Shown here: in pieces, positions 23,101-30,577 of the stretch
Layout: each line of letters opens with the position of its first letter
Position numbering within the stretch: the stretch's first letter is position 1
Source: a virus
Strand: one strand, 5' to 3'
DNA: 49,780 nucleotides
IMG/VR virus record: IMGVR_UViG_3300018059_000003
Span: 1 to 49,780 of that record
The notes under the pieces: model-generated
The model's input: the letters and a program-made list of their open reading frames with translations, nothing else
Databases searched by the model: none
What the model was told of the DNA's origin: nothing
Position numbers and translations under genes: made by a program

Positions 23101-23315
23101 TCGATGCCATCGTTGTCCAGCCGGTAGCGTTGCTCCGACGCCAGATAGGAGCCGATGGTGTTTTCGGCCTTGAACGTCGCGGCTGTCAGTTCGCCAAGGT
23201 TGAAATCCTTTGGCTTGACGGCCTCGCCAATCGCGCCGGGCGTCATCGCCATGCTCTTCGGCGTGTCGAGCGTCAGGCCGGGATCGGTCTGCGGCATGTC
23301 GACAATCGGCATCAC
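20196..23315 (-). CDS. Large internal virion (ejection) protein
   Basis: A 1,039-residue protein at the place of T7 gp16/gp15. It has a proline-rich start (MPIVDMPQTDPGLTLDTPKS), two hydrophobic segments around residues 115-165 (LPLGMLAGTLDWPTLLPGGAF, SALSVGAAAGVGVAAQELG) and about 700 residues of long helices. Proteins of this kind are ejected into the host envelope to form a channel for DNA entry. It overlaps the upstream gene by 4 nt, and the stop is inside motif copy 2. Confidence 0.75.
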   Translation of the reverse strand: MMPIVDMPQTDPGLTLDTPKSMAMTPGAIGEAVKPKDFNLGELTAATFKAENTIGSYLASEQRYRLDNDGIDPWAEIKGTPYEANFDSFTDVFNRADFDAVKRQIDGERENRKLIDAAPAWATLPLGMLAGTLDWPTLLPGGAFIKGAKGGFSVAKSALSVGAAAGVGVAAQELGLHSTQELRTPGESAVNISAGVVIGGLLGSGGARLLSHAEWTSAVRRLDDELLSTTAPAPVMQDTAPVSLGAAALGNKTLDELTIAGAVAGPVAKATAWTNPGQRLLQSPNEISRDVALNLSEMTQYLRGNRDGMATPQAVETLRKEWNAGLMQAETATDAAYKAYRQRVGKDALSKTAFEDEAGRAAYRGDTHEIPEVAQAAQAWRKSVFDPLKDEAVNLKQLPEDVSVDTAVSYFSRVPNRIKMQADEHGFKNAVAEWVHRSAPRWLSEFEAKAAERLSEARAKVDGAGDGTKAAAQRALRDVETEIRTEREAKFGDADATWDRARKVADEVFDKYTGRSASDPGQIRPEFIKVGARGPLQGRTFNMPDELLDPWMEHNIRMIGRRYHRIMATDVELTRKFGDPLMAESFTKIKDRYRELRSAETSENKLIGLEKAERQDINDLEGIRDLLRNNFPQSQAAMDYGHILRIARSFNYIRLMGQVLLSSLPEAPRTAMVHGLTPFMADSFSALRNLPAARMSVNEGKLAGNISDRVLAHRLATIADITDTYTSKGPVEKFMDNMTTVASNWNGIRIWTDGIRSISTVVSQNRILRAATKWDTASAKDRDFLKWTGIDQSMAGRIAEQFAAHGETHERVRVAGTERWTDEPARRAYRAALNKDLDSLVVTRSVADIPLLANTELGRTIAQFNTFNLASHQRILLRGLQEGPTRFLTGVAALTAIGMLGTYLKAVAGNRVDKLPNFADNPGWWIGEGLDSSGVFMLPFMLANASEKLSGMNPIRGPMKVFDEGRQGSERIKGRNVSSVFGPMMGMAEDVLGMPQAAVSAAKGETTQGQRNAMERLIPFQSYAGVRQMLRYFANPPDE

Positions 23316-26300
23316 GGCGCTCCGGCGGTCGTGGTCCGGTCAGCCTCGGGGACAAACGCCGCGCGCTTCGCGATGGATTGCACGCCCCGGCGCTCGCTCT
23401 GCTTTTGCTGGATCACTTTCGGATCGACCACGAAGGCGCGGCCCGGATTGGTGGTGCGCGGCACGCCATCGGCGTCGTTCCACAGCAATTGATACGGCAC
23501 CGGCTGGCCGGACTTGAACGCGGCGGCGGTCTTGCCCGCGATCGGCATCAGCCCGATCTTGTCGCGGGTCACTTTCGCGCCGGACTCCGCCATGATCGCG
23601 CTGACCGCATCCTCGGCGATCAGTTGGGACGCATCGGGAATGTTCGCCATGCCGGGCGCCATCTCGGGCGGATAGCGCATCACCACGTCCTTGCCGCTGA
23701 CGCTGCTCGCGCCCCACACGATCTTGAGTTGCGACTGCGCCAGTTTCTTCGAAAGCCTCAAGTCGCCTTTGTCGAGATAGAATTCCTTGGTCAGTTCGGC
23801 GTAGTCGCGGAACATCTCGTCGCGCTGGCGCTGGGTAAAGCCAATGGACGGATCGGTGAACGGCACAATCGGCACCTTGTCGAATGCGCCTTGCAGGTCC
23901 GAAACGCTCAGCTTTCGTTTCAGGACTTCATCGATATTCTCGCCCTTGATCTGGACGTTTGCCCTGATTTTGGCCTGATATTCCGGATCGCGGCCTTGGA
24001 TCAGCTTGCCCGCCGCCTGCTCTGCCGTCATGCCAAGGTCGTCAACGTAATGCCGGAACGCCACCGCCTCCTCCTCAATCTCCTTCTTGCCCGCCACCTT
24101 ATGAAACGCATCGGGATCATCGGCCAGCAGCGACGACGCCAGCGAAGCCGCCGCCGCGACCCGCTTCGGATTGTTCGAGAACAGCGTTCCGGAAAATACC
24201 TTCTCCTCCTCGTCGCCGTTGAAGATCGAAATCTGACCCGGCCCGTCGTGGGCGCGGATCACTTCGCGGAAGCCGCGCCGCTGCGTCACCGCAGCCGACA
24301 GCGCCGCCGGGTCGTCGTAATTCAACGGCGCAGGCGGGCCGTGCAGTTCTCGCGCCGCCCCCATGGCATACGGCGCTTTCGCCATCCCAGCCTCGACCGA
24401 TTTAACCGCGTCCTCGGCGGTATCGATCACGCGGCGGGTTTTCGGATCGCCGCCCTGCGCCGCCATCGCTGCCATCTGCGCCCGGAACGCCTGCCGGGCA
24501 TTGATCGGCATCTGCATCACCGTCCGCGAGGCTTCAAGCCCTGCGAGCTTAGTATCGACCCGTTCGACCAGATCGTTGCGCCCGGTATCGTGCAGCAACT
24601 GTGCGATGTCCCTGACCTCCTGATCGCCGGGCGCGCGGCCCTTGCCGATCGCGGTTTCCATCGTCGAGACCATGCTTTCCGCGCGCGCGCCCAGGTTCTT
24701 GCTGACATCGTTGACGGCCTCCTGCCGCACTGCCTCGACCCATGTTCGTGCCGCCGCCGGTAATCGGGATTCGTCCAGGCCGCCGGGCGTCGTGCCCATC
24801 TTGCGCTCGGCCCAGGACACCAATTGCGCAGCGGTCGGGTTGCGCTGGAAGATCGAGGCATTGGCGTCAATCGAGGCTTGCGCCACCACGCCGCGCAAGC
24901 CCTGACCGGGCTCTGCTTTCAGCACCTTGATGGCGTCGCCGGGCCCGAGGAAATGCGCCAGATACAAAGCGCCGTTGTCAGTGCGGACGCCTGCGGTTTC
25001 CAATTGCGCGCGGTTCTGCTCGGCGTAGCGGCCGATCATCTCGCGGGACAATCCCCGGTCCGTCCGCAATGACAGGATTTGCTCGTCGGTGTTGCCCGCC
25101 GCCAGATCGGGCCGCGTGCGCTTGACCATATCGAGCCAGGTGGCGCGCACGAATTGACCTGAGCCAAGCGCGCTCGACGCGATGGCCTGCGCATTGGCGT
25201 TGCCACGGCTTTCGGTGCTTTCGATCCGGTCGACCAGCGTGCCGCTCTGGCGCATGGCCCGCACCGCGTCGAGGCCCTCGGGAATTGGCAGCGCTTGGAT
25301 CGAGGCCCGCCAGCCATGGAACACCTGATAGGACGACAGCTTGTAATATGACTCGACATCGCCAAGGTCTTTGCTGCGCTGCAACAGATCGTTGACCCGG
25401 CGGCTGTCATATGGCGCGGTGGTTTTAAGGCCCTCGATGGTCTCGCCGACCAGCTTCTTGTTGGCGTCGACCAGCGCCTTGTTCTCCGAGGTGCGGCCTT
25501 CCAGTGCCGCCATGCCTCGCGTCACGATCTGCTGGCGCTCGGCGGGCGTGAGATTAAGCGACGGATTCCACGCCTGCTCCTGCAAATGCCTGCGGGCATC
25601 GGCGGCGGCGGTCGGGGTCGCCTTGTCGTAGACGCCGATGGCGCTTCCGATCACGGCCTCGCCCTTGTGCCGCGACGCCATCGCGTCGATTTCCTGGTCG
25701 ATGCGCTCCTGCGGGTATTTGAACCGCGCGTCGGTGGCGAGCTCGCCGTACAGCGTACGGATGCTTTGCTGCACCTCCTGATATTCCGGCGTGCCGACGC
25801 CACCTTGGCGTGCCAGCGCCGCGCCCTTGTTATCGAGTCCGGTCAGGCTCGACTTGTAGGCCCGCGATGCTTCATCGACGTTGATCTTTTCGGCCTGCAC
25901 CAATGCGGTTCGATAGTTCTGCCCACCCTCGCGCGACAGCACCTTGTCGATCGAAGGCTTGACCAGCGGATCGAGCGGGCGATCCGGATTGTCGACGAAT
26001 TGTTTCGAGAACGAATCCCATGCCTGCTTGAAGCCATCCGGGTCGTTCGGATGCGCCAGCCGTGTTTCGGTCGCCTTGGTCTCGATCTCGGGCTCGACCT
26101 TCGCCAGATAGGTCATGCGCGCGGCGCGGTTGAACGCGGCCCCGGCAGGCCCGATGATCGGCTGGCGGTCGATCACCAGATTGCCGCCGTCGTCCTTGCG
26201 CACGGCCTGCGTTCCGGCCTGCTCGGCTGCGACAGTGGCGACCTTCTCCAAGCCGTCGCCGACCTCCGCCATGGTTTTCGACAAGATCGTGTAGGGCGCG

Positions 26301-26392
26301 GCGGCATCGGCGGCCGAAAGCTGCGCCATGTTGCGGGTCTGTGGCGTCTGGACGACGCTCAGGCGGCGGGGAATTTGCGGGAGACTAGCCAT
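23312..26392 (-). CDS. Internal virion protein with lytic transglycosylase domain
   Basis: A 1,026-residue protein. Residues about 387-500 (VDRIESTESRGNANAQAIA, GSGQFVRATWLDMV ... NGALYLAHFLGPG) form a soluble lytic transglycosylase (SLT) domain with a catalytic Glu at 391 or 394. In T7 the transglycosylase of gp16 opens peptidoglycan for DNA ejection. Here the enzyme is carried centrally, with about 390 helical residues before it and about 520 after. The 4-base overlap with the downstream 1,039-residue gene suggests co-assembly. Confidence 0.85.
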   Translation of the reverse strand: MASLPQIPRRLSVVQTPQTRNMAQLSAADAAAPYTILSKTMAEVGDGLEKVATVAAEQAGTQAVRKDDGGNLVIDRQPIIGPAGAAFNRAARMTYLAKVEPEIETKATETRLAHPNDPDGFKQAWDSFSKQFVDNPDRPLDPLVKPSIDKVLSREGGQNYRTALVQAEKINVDEASRAYKSSLTGLDNKGAALARQGGVGTPEYQEVQQSIRTLYGELATDARFKYPQERIDQEIDAMASRHKGEAVIGSAIGVYDKATPTAAADARRHLQEQAWNPSLNLTPAERQQIVTRGMAALEGRTSENKALVDANKKLVGETIEGLKTTAPYDSRRVNDLLQRSKDLGDVESYYKLSSYQVFHGWRASIQALPIPEGLDAVRAMRQSGTLVDRIESTESRGNANAQAIASSALGSGQFVRATWLDMVKRTRPDLAAGNTDEQILSLRTDRGLSREMIGRYAEQNRAQLETAGVRTDNGALYLAHFLGPGDAIKVLKAEPGQGLRGVVAQASIDANASIFQRNPTAAQLVSWAERKMGTTPGGLDESRLPAAARTWVEAVRQEAVNDVSKNLGARAESMVSTMETAIGKGRAPGDQEVRDIAQLLHDTGRNDLVERVDTKLAGLEASRTVMQMPINARQAFRAQMAAMAAQGGDPKTRRVIDTAEDAVKSVEAGMAKAPYAMGAARELHGPPAPLNYDDPAALSAAVTQRRGFREVIRAHDGPGQISIFNGDEEEKVFSGTLFSNNPKRVAAAASLASSLLADDPDAFHKVAGKKEIEEEAVAFRHYVDDLGMTAEQAAGKLIQGRDPEYQAKIRANVQIKGENIDEVLKRKLSVSDLQGAFDKVPIVPFTDPSIGFTQRQRDEMFRDYAELTKEFYLDKGDLRLSKKLAQSQLKIVWGASSVSGKDVVMRYPPEMAPGMANIPDASQLIAEDAVSAIMAESGAKVTRDKIGLMPIAGKTAAAFKSGQPVPYQLLWNDADGVPRTTNPGRAFVVDPKVIQQKQSERRGVQSIAKRAAFVPEADRTTTAGAP

Positions 26393-26398
26393 GGATTA

Positions 26399-26896
26399 TC
26401 ACGCCTTTCCCCCGTAGCCCTGCGCAATACCGCCGGCCACCTTGGCCGCCGCGCCGATGTAGCCCTGTTTCAGCGCGAAGTTGCCGACCGACCGCTGATA
26501 GCTCGCCACGTCGCGGCCATAGCGCGCCATGCGCTCGTCTTCGGCGGCTTGCAATTTGATCGAGGCAACCTGAGTGCGCCGGTTGCGATCCGAAATCATG
26601 GTCTCTTTATCCTTGATCGCAATCCCGGTCGGGCTGGCCGGGTCGATGCCAGACACCGCCCGGATGGCGTCGATGTTGGCCAACGTGGTCGACAGTTCCT
26701 CGCGCAACGCCACGTCGGTCTGGTCGGCGGCAATGCGGCCGAATTCGGCGGCGCGCTCGGCACGGGCTGCTGCGAATTCGGACTCGCCGGCCTTTTGGTT
26801 GGCGGCGGATTGCGCGGCTTGGCCCTCGGCCACCTTGCTATAGGCGCCAAACCCGGTGGAGGCGATAGAGGCACCAATCGCGATTTCCGGTCCCAT
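26399..26896 (-). CDS. Internal virion protein, T7-gp14-like
   Basis: A 165-residue protein between tail tubular B and the transglycosylase protein, the T7 gp14 position. The Gly/Ala-rich N-terminus (GASIASTGFGAYSKVAEGQAAQSAANQKAGESEFAAARAERAAEF) followed by long helices is typical of gp14-like ejection proteins. It probably inserts in the outer membrane during DNA entry. Confidence 0.7.
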   Translation of the reverse strand: MGPEIAIGASIASTGFGAYSKVAEGQAAQSAANQKAGESEFAAARAERAAEFGRIAADQTDVALREELSTTLANIDAIRAVSGIDPASPTGIAIKDKETMISDRNRRTQVASIKLQAAEDERMARYGRDVASYQRSVGNFALKQGYIGAAAKVAGGIAQGYGGKA

Positions 26897-26898
26897 GG

Positions 26899-29541
26899 TC
26901 AGATTTCCACTTCGTAGGACAGTTCAAGCACGCGCAACGTGCCCGGCGTGGTCTTGGTCAGTTCCAGACGCGGATCGAAGTCAGAGCCATTCGGCTGGAA
27001 GGTCTCGACGCCCTCGCGTTGCGGCGGCGCGGCGTCCTGGTCCTCACCCTGCTTGTACGCCGCGATGATGGTCGGGTTGTTGCCACCCACCGCGCCGAAG
27101 TTGAACCCGGTGGAATTCTGGAACTTGACCGCGACCTCGCCGAGATTGCGTTTGTGCAAGGTCTGCTTGGCAGGTTGGCCCTCGCTGGCATGGGGGATGA
27201 ACGGCTCGAACGTGGCGTCATAGGCGAGCCCGACCCGCACCGTCGAGGCGGCAAAATCGTCGCCCTCCTCCAAGGTCAAGTCGCCATCGTCGTCGACCTC
27301 GCGAGTGCCGTAATAATACAGTCCGTCCATGACATCGACATCGCCGCCCGCGAACATCCACAGCGTACCGGTGCCGCCGTTGTCGGATTGCAGCACCGCG
27401 CCGGGATGTACGAATGTCGCCAGCGCCATGTACATATTGCCGGCGCTGGAATCGCTGATCCGTACCCAATGGTAGAGATAGGCGGTGTCCTGGTCGGTCG
27501 ACAGCAGCGTGATGGTGCCGGCATTGGCGTCAGCCGCCGTCAGCGATTTCAGCAACGTGCCGTCCGAACCAGTGGCGTCCGGCGCGGTATTGGAGCCGCG
27601 CAATTCGAAGGTGATGACGGCTGCGGTGTCCGACCAGCCGGCGTCGGAACTGGCATAGACCGTGGCGCTGCGCACCGGCTGCGCAACGGTCATCAACCGG
27701 CCATAGAACCCCGAGGTGCCAGCTCTGGCGCCGCCCTGCGCCGCCGTCTTGGTAATGTCGCCGTCGTCCAATGCGGTCAGTCCGCCGCCGCTGGTCAGGT
27801 CGCCGATCGCGGTGCCGCCGGTCGGATGATAGTCCAGTGCGTCCTCGGTCTGCGCCACCAAGGCGGCGGGCACGGCATTATAGGCCAGCTGAGCGTCGAG
27901 ATAGGCGTCCTTGTCCATTTCCTCGACCAGATAACGGTCGACGGAATCGATGGTGTATTTGACCGTGAACAGCACGGTGCCGGCGCGCGACGTGACCCAC
28001 TGGAACAGGCCCTCGCCGCCCGGCGTCCACGGCAACCAGCCCCACCATTTGCGGCGCGGGTCGAACCGCCCGACCGCAATCGAGCCGTCGTCGTTCAAAA
28101 CCATCAGGTAGCGCTCGGGGTATTCGCCGTCCCCGGTGGTGGCGACGATGGCGCTGGGGTTCGACAGTAGATGCGAGTGCCATTCCGCCAGATCGTCGGC
28201 GACGTAGGGCTGCGCGGTCTGTCCGGTCGGGATAATGCCGATGACTCGGCTGCCGCCGGCATTGATGAAGGCCAAGCCTTCCGCCGTCTCCACCGGGCGC
28301 ACCGTCGAGGCCGCATCCGAGGTGATGCGGCGGAATGTCACCGAACCTGGCACCAGCGGATTGCTCTCGCTGATCGGGATGCGAAACACCCCGCGCGAAG
28401 TGAACACGAATTGATCCGATCCGCCCATGACGTGATAGACGCGCGGCTCGCCGGTCATCAGTTCGACAATCGCACCGGACGGCAAGGCGGTGACATCGAA
28501 ATCGTTGAAGATGCCGATCGCGGACCAGCAGATCGCTTCCGGCAGGCTCGGGATATCGCAGAAGATCAGCCGTGAAACGTCCTGGTTGCAGGATTGCGGC
28601 CAGCCATAGGCGTCGCCGAATACCTGTTCGTCCCAAACGGTTGTCGCCCGTGGCGTCGAGGTCGCGGTAGCGGTGATCGCGGTGCGCTGGAACGGCCCAA
28701 CCAACGTGTCGGCGGTGGTGAAGCCGGTGCGGAAATTGAGCAATTGCACGTAGACGTAATTGTTGGGGCCGTCGATCTCGACCACTACGCCCTCGGTTTC
28801 CGTCACCGATCCCGACACCGGCTCGTCGATGGCGAAGCCCAATTCGGTGTCCGCTGTCACGGTCAAGCGCTGCACGATCAGCAGGGTTTCCAGGCACAGC
28901 GCGGTGCCGACCAGCGCCGTACTCACCGCCGTCACCCGCAGCCGCTTGTTGGCCCATTTGATCAGCGAGCCGATATGATCGGCGGTCAGCACGTCGTCGG
29001 AAAACGTGATCGTGACCGATCCGGTGACATCGCTCACTAACATCGTGATGCCGCGCTCGGCAATACGGGCGAACGGCACCTTGTCGATGCCGACGCCATC
29101 GGTGGCGAAGGTAAAATCCGCGATAGTCCAGGTGGTTTCGCCGTCCCATGCGCAGGTCAGAGGCCGCATGCCGGGGAAGCAGATCACGACGTTGCGTTTG
29201 ACCAGCGCAAAGGTGACTTGGTACGCGGTGGCAAAGCTCCATGGCATACCGGCAACACCCGCGACGATGGCGTTGGAACTGTCGCGGATTTTCAGGGTGC
29301 CCTGACCGAAGCAAAAGCGGTATGTGGTGTCCGAGGCAACATCGATTTCCTCGACTCTGGCCCGATCCGGAAACAGCGCCTCCCGCCCGCAGCGGAATTC
29401 CATCGCGCGTGGTGTCATGATCCGCATGTTCGACATCTGCCACCCGCCGGCCCGGACCAATGGCTCGTCGCTGCGCTCGGCATATTCATCGAGCTCGCCA
29501 GCCGAGAAATCGCGCTGCCGGATCACCTGCCGGGCGGCCAT
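26899..29541 (-). CDS. Tail tubular protein B (nozzle)
   Basis: An 880-residue protein starting MAARQVIRQRDFSAGELDEYAERSD, the usual start of phage tail tubular B/stabilisation proteins (DFsgGe ... R.D). The rest is beta-rich with many short propeller-like strands (WDGETTWTIADF, GSDQFVFTSRGVFRIP, NGDDG-type turns). It forms the tail nozzle below the tubular A ring. It overlaps the tubular A gene by one base. Confidence 0.85.
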   Translation of the reverse strand: MAARQVIRQRDFSAGELDEYAERSDEPLVRAGGWQMSNMRIMTPRAMEFRCGREALFPDRARVEEIDVASDTTYRFCFGQGTLKIRDSSNAIVAGVAGMPWSFATAYQVTFALVKRNVVICFPGMRPLTCAWDGETTWTIADFTFATDGVGIDKVPFARIAERGITMLVSDVTGSVTITFSDDVLTADHIGSLIKWANKRLRVTAVSTALVGTALCLETLLIVQRLTVTADTELGFAIDEPVSGSVTETEGVVVEIDGPNNYVYVQLLNFRTGFTTADTLVGPFQRTAITATATSTPRATTVWDEQVFGDAYGWPQSCNQDVSRLIFCDIPSLPEAICWSAIGIFNDFDVTALPSGAIVELMTGEPRVYHVMGGSDQFVFTSRGVFRIPISESNPLVPGSVTFRRITSDAASTVRPVETAEGLAFINAGGSRVIGIIPTGQTAQPYVADDLAEWHSHLLSNPSAIVATTGDGEYPERYLMVLNDDGSIAVGRFDPRRKWWGWLPWTPGGEGLFQWVTSRAGTVLFTVKYTIDSVDRYLVEEMDKDAYLDAQLAYNAVPAALVAQTEDALDYHPTGGTAIGDLTSGGGLTALDDGDITKTAAQGGARAGTSGFYGRLMTVAQPVRSATVYASSDAGWSDTAAVITFELRGSNTAPDATGSDGTLLKSLTAADANAGTITLLSTDQDTAYLYHWVRISDSSAGNMYMALATFVHPGAVLQSDNGGTGTLWMFAGGDVDVMDGLYYYGTREVDDDGDLTLEEGDDFAASTVRVGLAYDATFEPFIPHASEGQPAKQTLHKRNLGEVAVKFQNSTGFNFGAVGGNNPTIIAAYKQGEDQDAAPPQREGVETFQPNGSDFDPRLELTKTTPGTLRVLELSYEVEI

Positions 29542-30128
29542 CAGCCCCTCCGGACTTGGCGGGCGGTCCTGTGCCGGGTAATGAACAGCGCCTTTTTACC
29601 CTCCTGCTGGTCGCCCCTGGTCCGGGCGCGCTGCAACAGCATGTCGGCCTTGGCGAGATGGCGGTCGGCGGTGGCTTGGTCCTTTTTCAGCCCGGATTCG
29701 ATCCCGGCGTTGACCGCCTCCTGCAACGCGGTCTTGAACATGGCGGAGAGGTCGGCAACATCGGCCTCTTGGACGAATTTCGCCATCACGTCGTCGGTGG
29801 TCTCGCAGGACAGCAGGATTTCGTTGTTGACGATGCGGTATTCCTGCGGAACGTCGTCGATTTTGACCCAAATCAGGTGCAGGCAGCCGGTCGGCAGGGT
29901 GTAGGCGTCCTCGTAATGCTCATCCGGGCTGTCGCCGGTCCTGGTCAGTTCGGCAATCTCGGTGGAGAACTTGAATTCCGAGTCCTCCAACATGGCCTCG
30001 AACCAGGTGTCGTAGGCCGCCGAGCAGACATTCCACTCGTCCGTGCCGTCGTCCTCGCTGACGGGCTGGCGCTGGCCCTTGAGCAGCAGGCACCTCGACA
30101 CCAGGCTCAATTTGTCGTCGATCGGCAT
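29541..30128 (-). CDS. Tail tubular protein A
   Basis: A 195-residue protein. DKLSLVSRCLLLKGQRQP, NVCSAAYDTWFEAMLEDSEFKFSTEIAEL and LPTGCLHLIWVKID match the T7 gp11-like adaptor ring that joins portal and nozzle; EYRIVNNEILLSCETTDDVMAKFVQEADV is typical of the same family. It starts 30 nt after motif copy 3 and has no strong ribosome binding site. Confidence 0.85.
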   Translation of the reverse strand: MPIDDKLSLVSRCLLLKGQRQPVSEDDGTDEWNVCSAAYDTWFEAMLEDSEFKFSTEIAELTRTGDSPDEHYEDAYTLPTGCLHLIWVKIDDVPQEYRIVNNEILLSCETTDDVMAKFVQEADVADLSAMFKTALQEAVNAGIESGLKKDQATADRHLAKADMLLQRARTRGDQQEGKKALFITRHRTARQVRRG

Positions 30129-30158
30129 GGCCGGACGGTGGAACGGGTTAACCCTGCC

Positions 30159-30173
30159 AGCAACGCACCGCTA
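30159..30173 (-). promoter_or_regulatory. Late-region motif, copy 3 (upstream of tail tubular A)
   Basis: TAGCGGTGCGTTGCT on the minus strand, ending 30 nt before the tail tubular A start. It lies in the short gap between that gene and the plus-strand gene at 30,216. Confidence 0.65.
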
Positions 30174-30179
30174 CCGGCC

Positions 30180-30208
30180 TTGCGGCGGGAGCGGAAAAGA
30201 GACAGAAT
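30180..30208 (+). promoter_or_regulatory. Promoter candidate for the plus-strand moron
   Basis: TTGCGG (30,180-30,185), a 17-nt spacer and CAGAAT (30,203-30,208) would start transcription at or next to the ATG at 30,216, giving a leaderless mRNA. Both hexamers are imperfect (3/6 and 4/6), so the call is tentative. Confidence 0.4.
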
Positions 30209-30215
30209 CCTCGGC

Positions 30216-30539
30216 ATGGAAACAGTCGCATCCCTGATTGTTGCTTCGGTCGTCGGCTTTGGTCTCATCTTCGCTTTTTTTCGAAATGGACCTTCGACAT
30301 GGGCCGAAAAGTTCTTCATGCTGAAACTAGTTGGATGCATGTCCGGTTGGTTCCTTGTCGGCACGACCCTGGGCGGATTCATCGGCTGGTTTCTTGGCGA
30401 TGATTATGGCGGCTGGTTCTACGGCGCATGGGTTGGGGCAGACACTATTTTAGTGCTTGGCTTCTGTTGGTATGGGTACTGTCTGATTTTTGACCAAGAC
30501 AGAATTCCAAAAATTCCTGACAGCTTTCGACCGTACTAA
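30216..30539 (+). CDS. Plus-strand membrane protein (moron)
   Basis: A 107-residue protein oriented against the late operon. Hydrophobic segments (TVASLIVASVVGFGLIFAFF; KLVGCMSGWFLVGTTLGGFIGWFLG; GAWVGADTILVLGFCWYGYC) predict three to four transmembrane helices. No ribosome binding site is visible. A lone antisense membrane gene between virion genes is typical of a moron expressed in lysogens, for example in superinfection exclusion. The function is not known. Confidence 0.65.
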   Translation: METVASLIVASVVGFGLIFAFFRNGPSTWAEKFFMLKLVGCMSGWFLVGTTLGGFIGWFLGDDYGGWFYGAWVGADTILVLGFCWYGYCLIFDQDRIPKIPDSFRPY

Positions 30540-30577
30540 AGGCGCAACGATCCAAACCTTGACGGCTCTTGACCACG

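Noticed and set aside
22008-23492. A 494-codon plus-strand frame opposite the internal virion protein genes (also 23,378-24,763, 25,586-26,917, 27,019-28,170)
   Set aside because: These are Arg/His-rich antisense frames typical of high-GC coding DNA. They have no ribosome binding sites or recognisable motifs, and the minus-strand genes are well supported.
29460-30215. The N-terminal extension of the plus-strand membrane gene at 30,216
   Set aside because: It is antisense to tail tubular genes and has Arg/Gly-rich composition; the real protein starts at 30,216.
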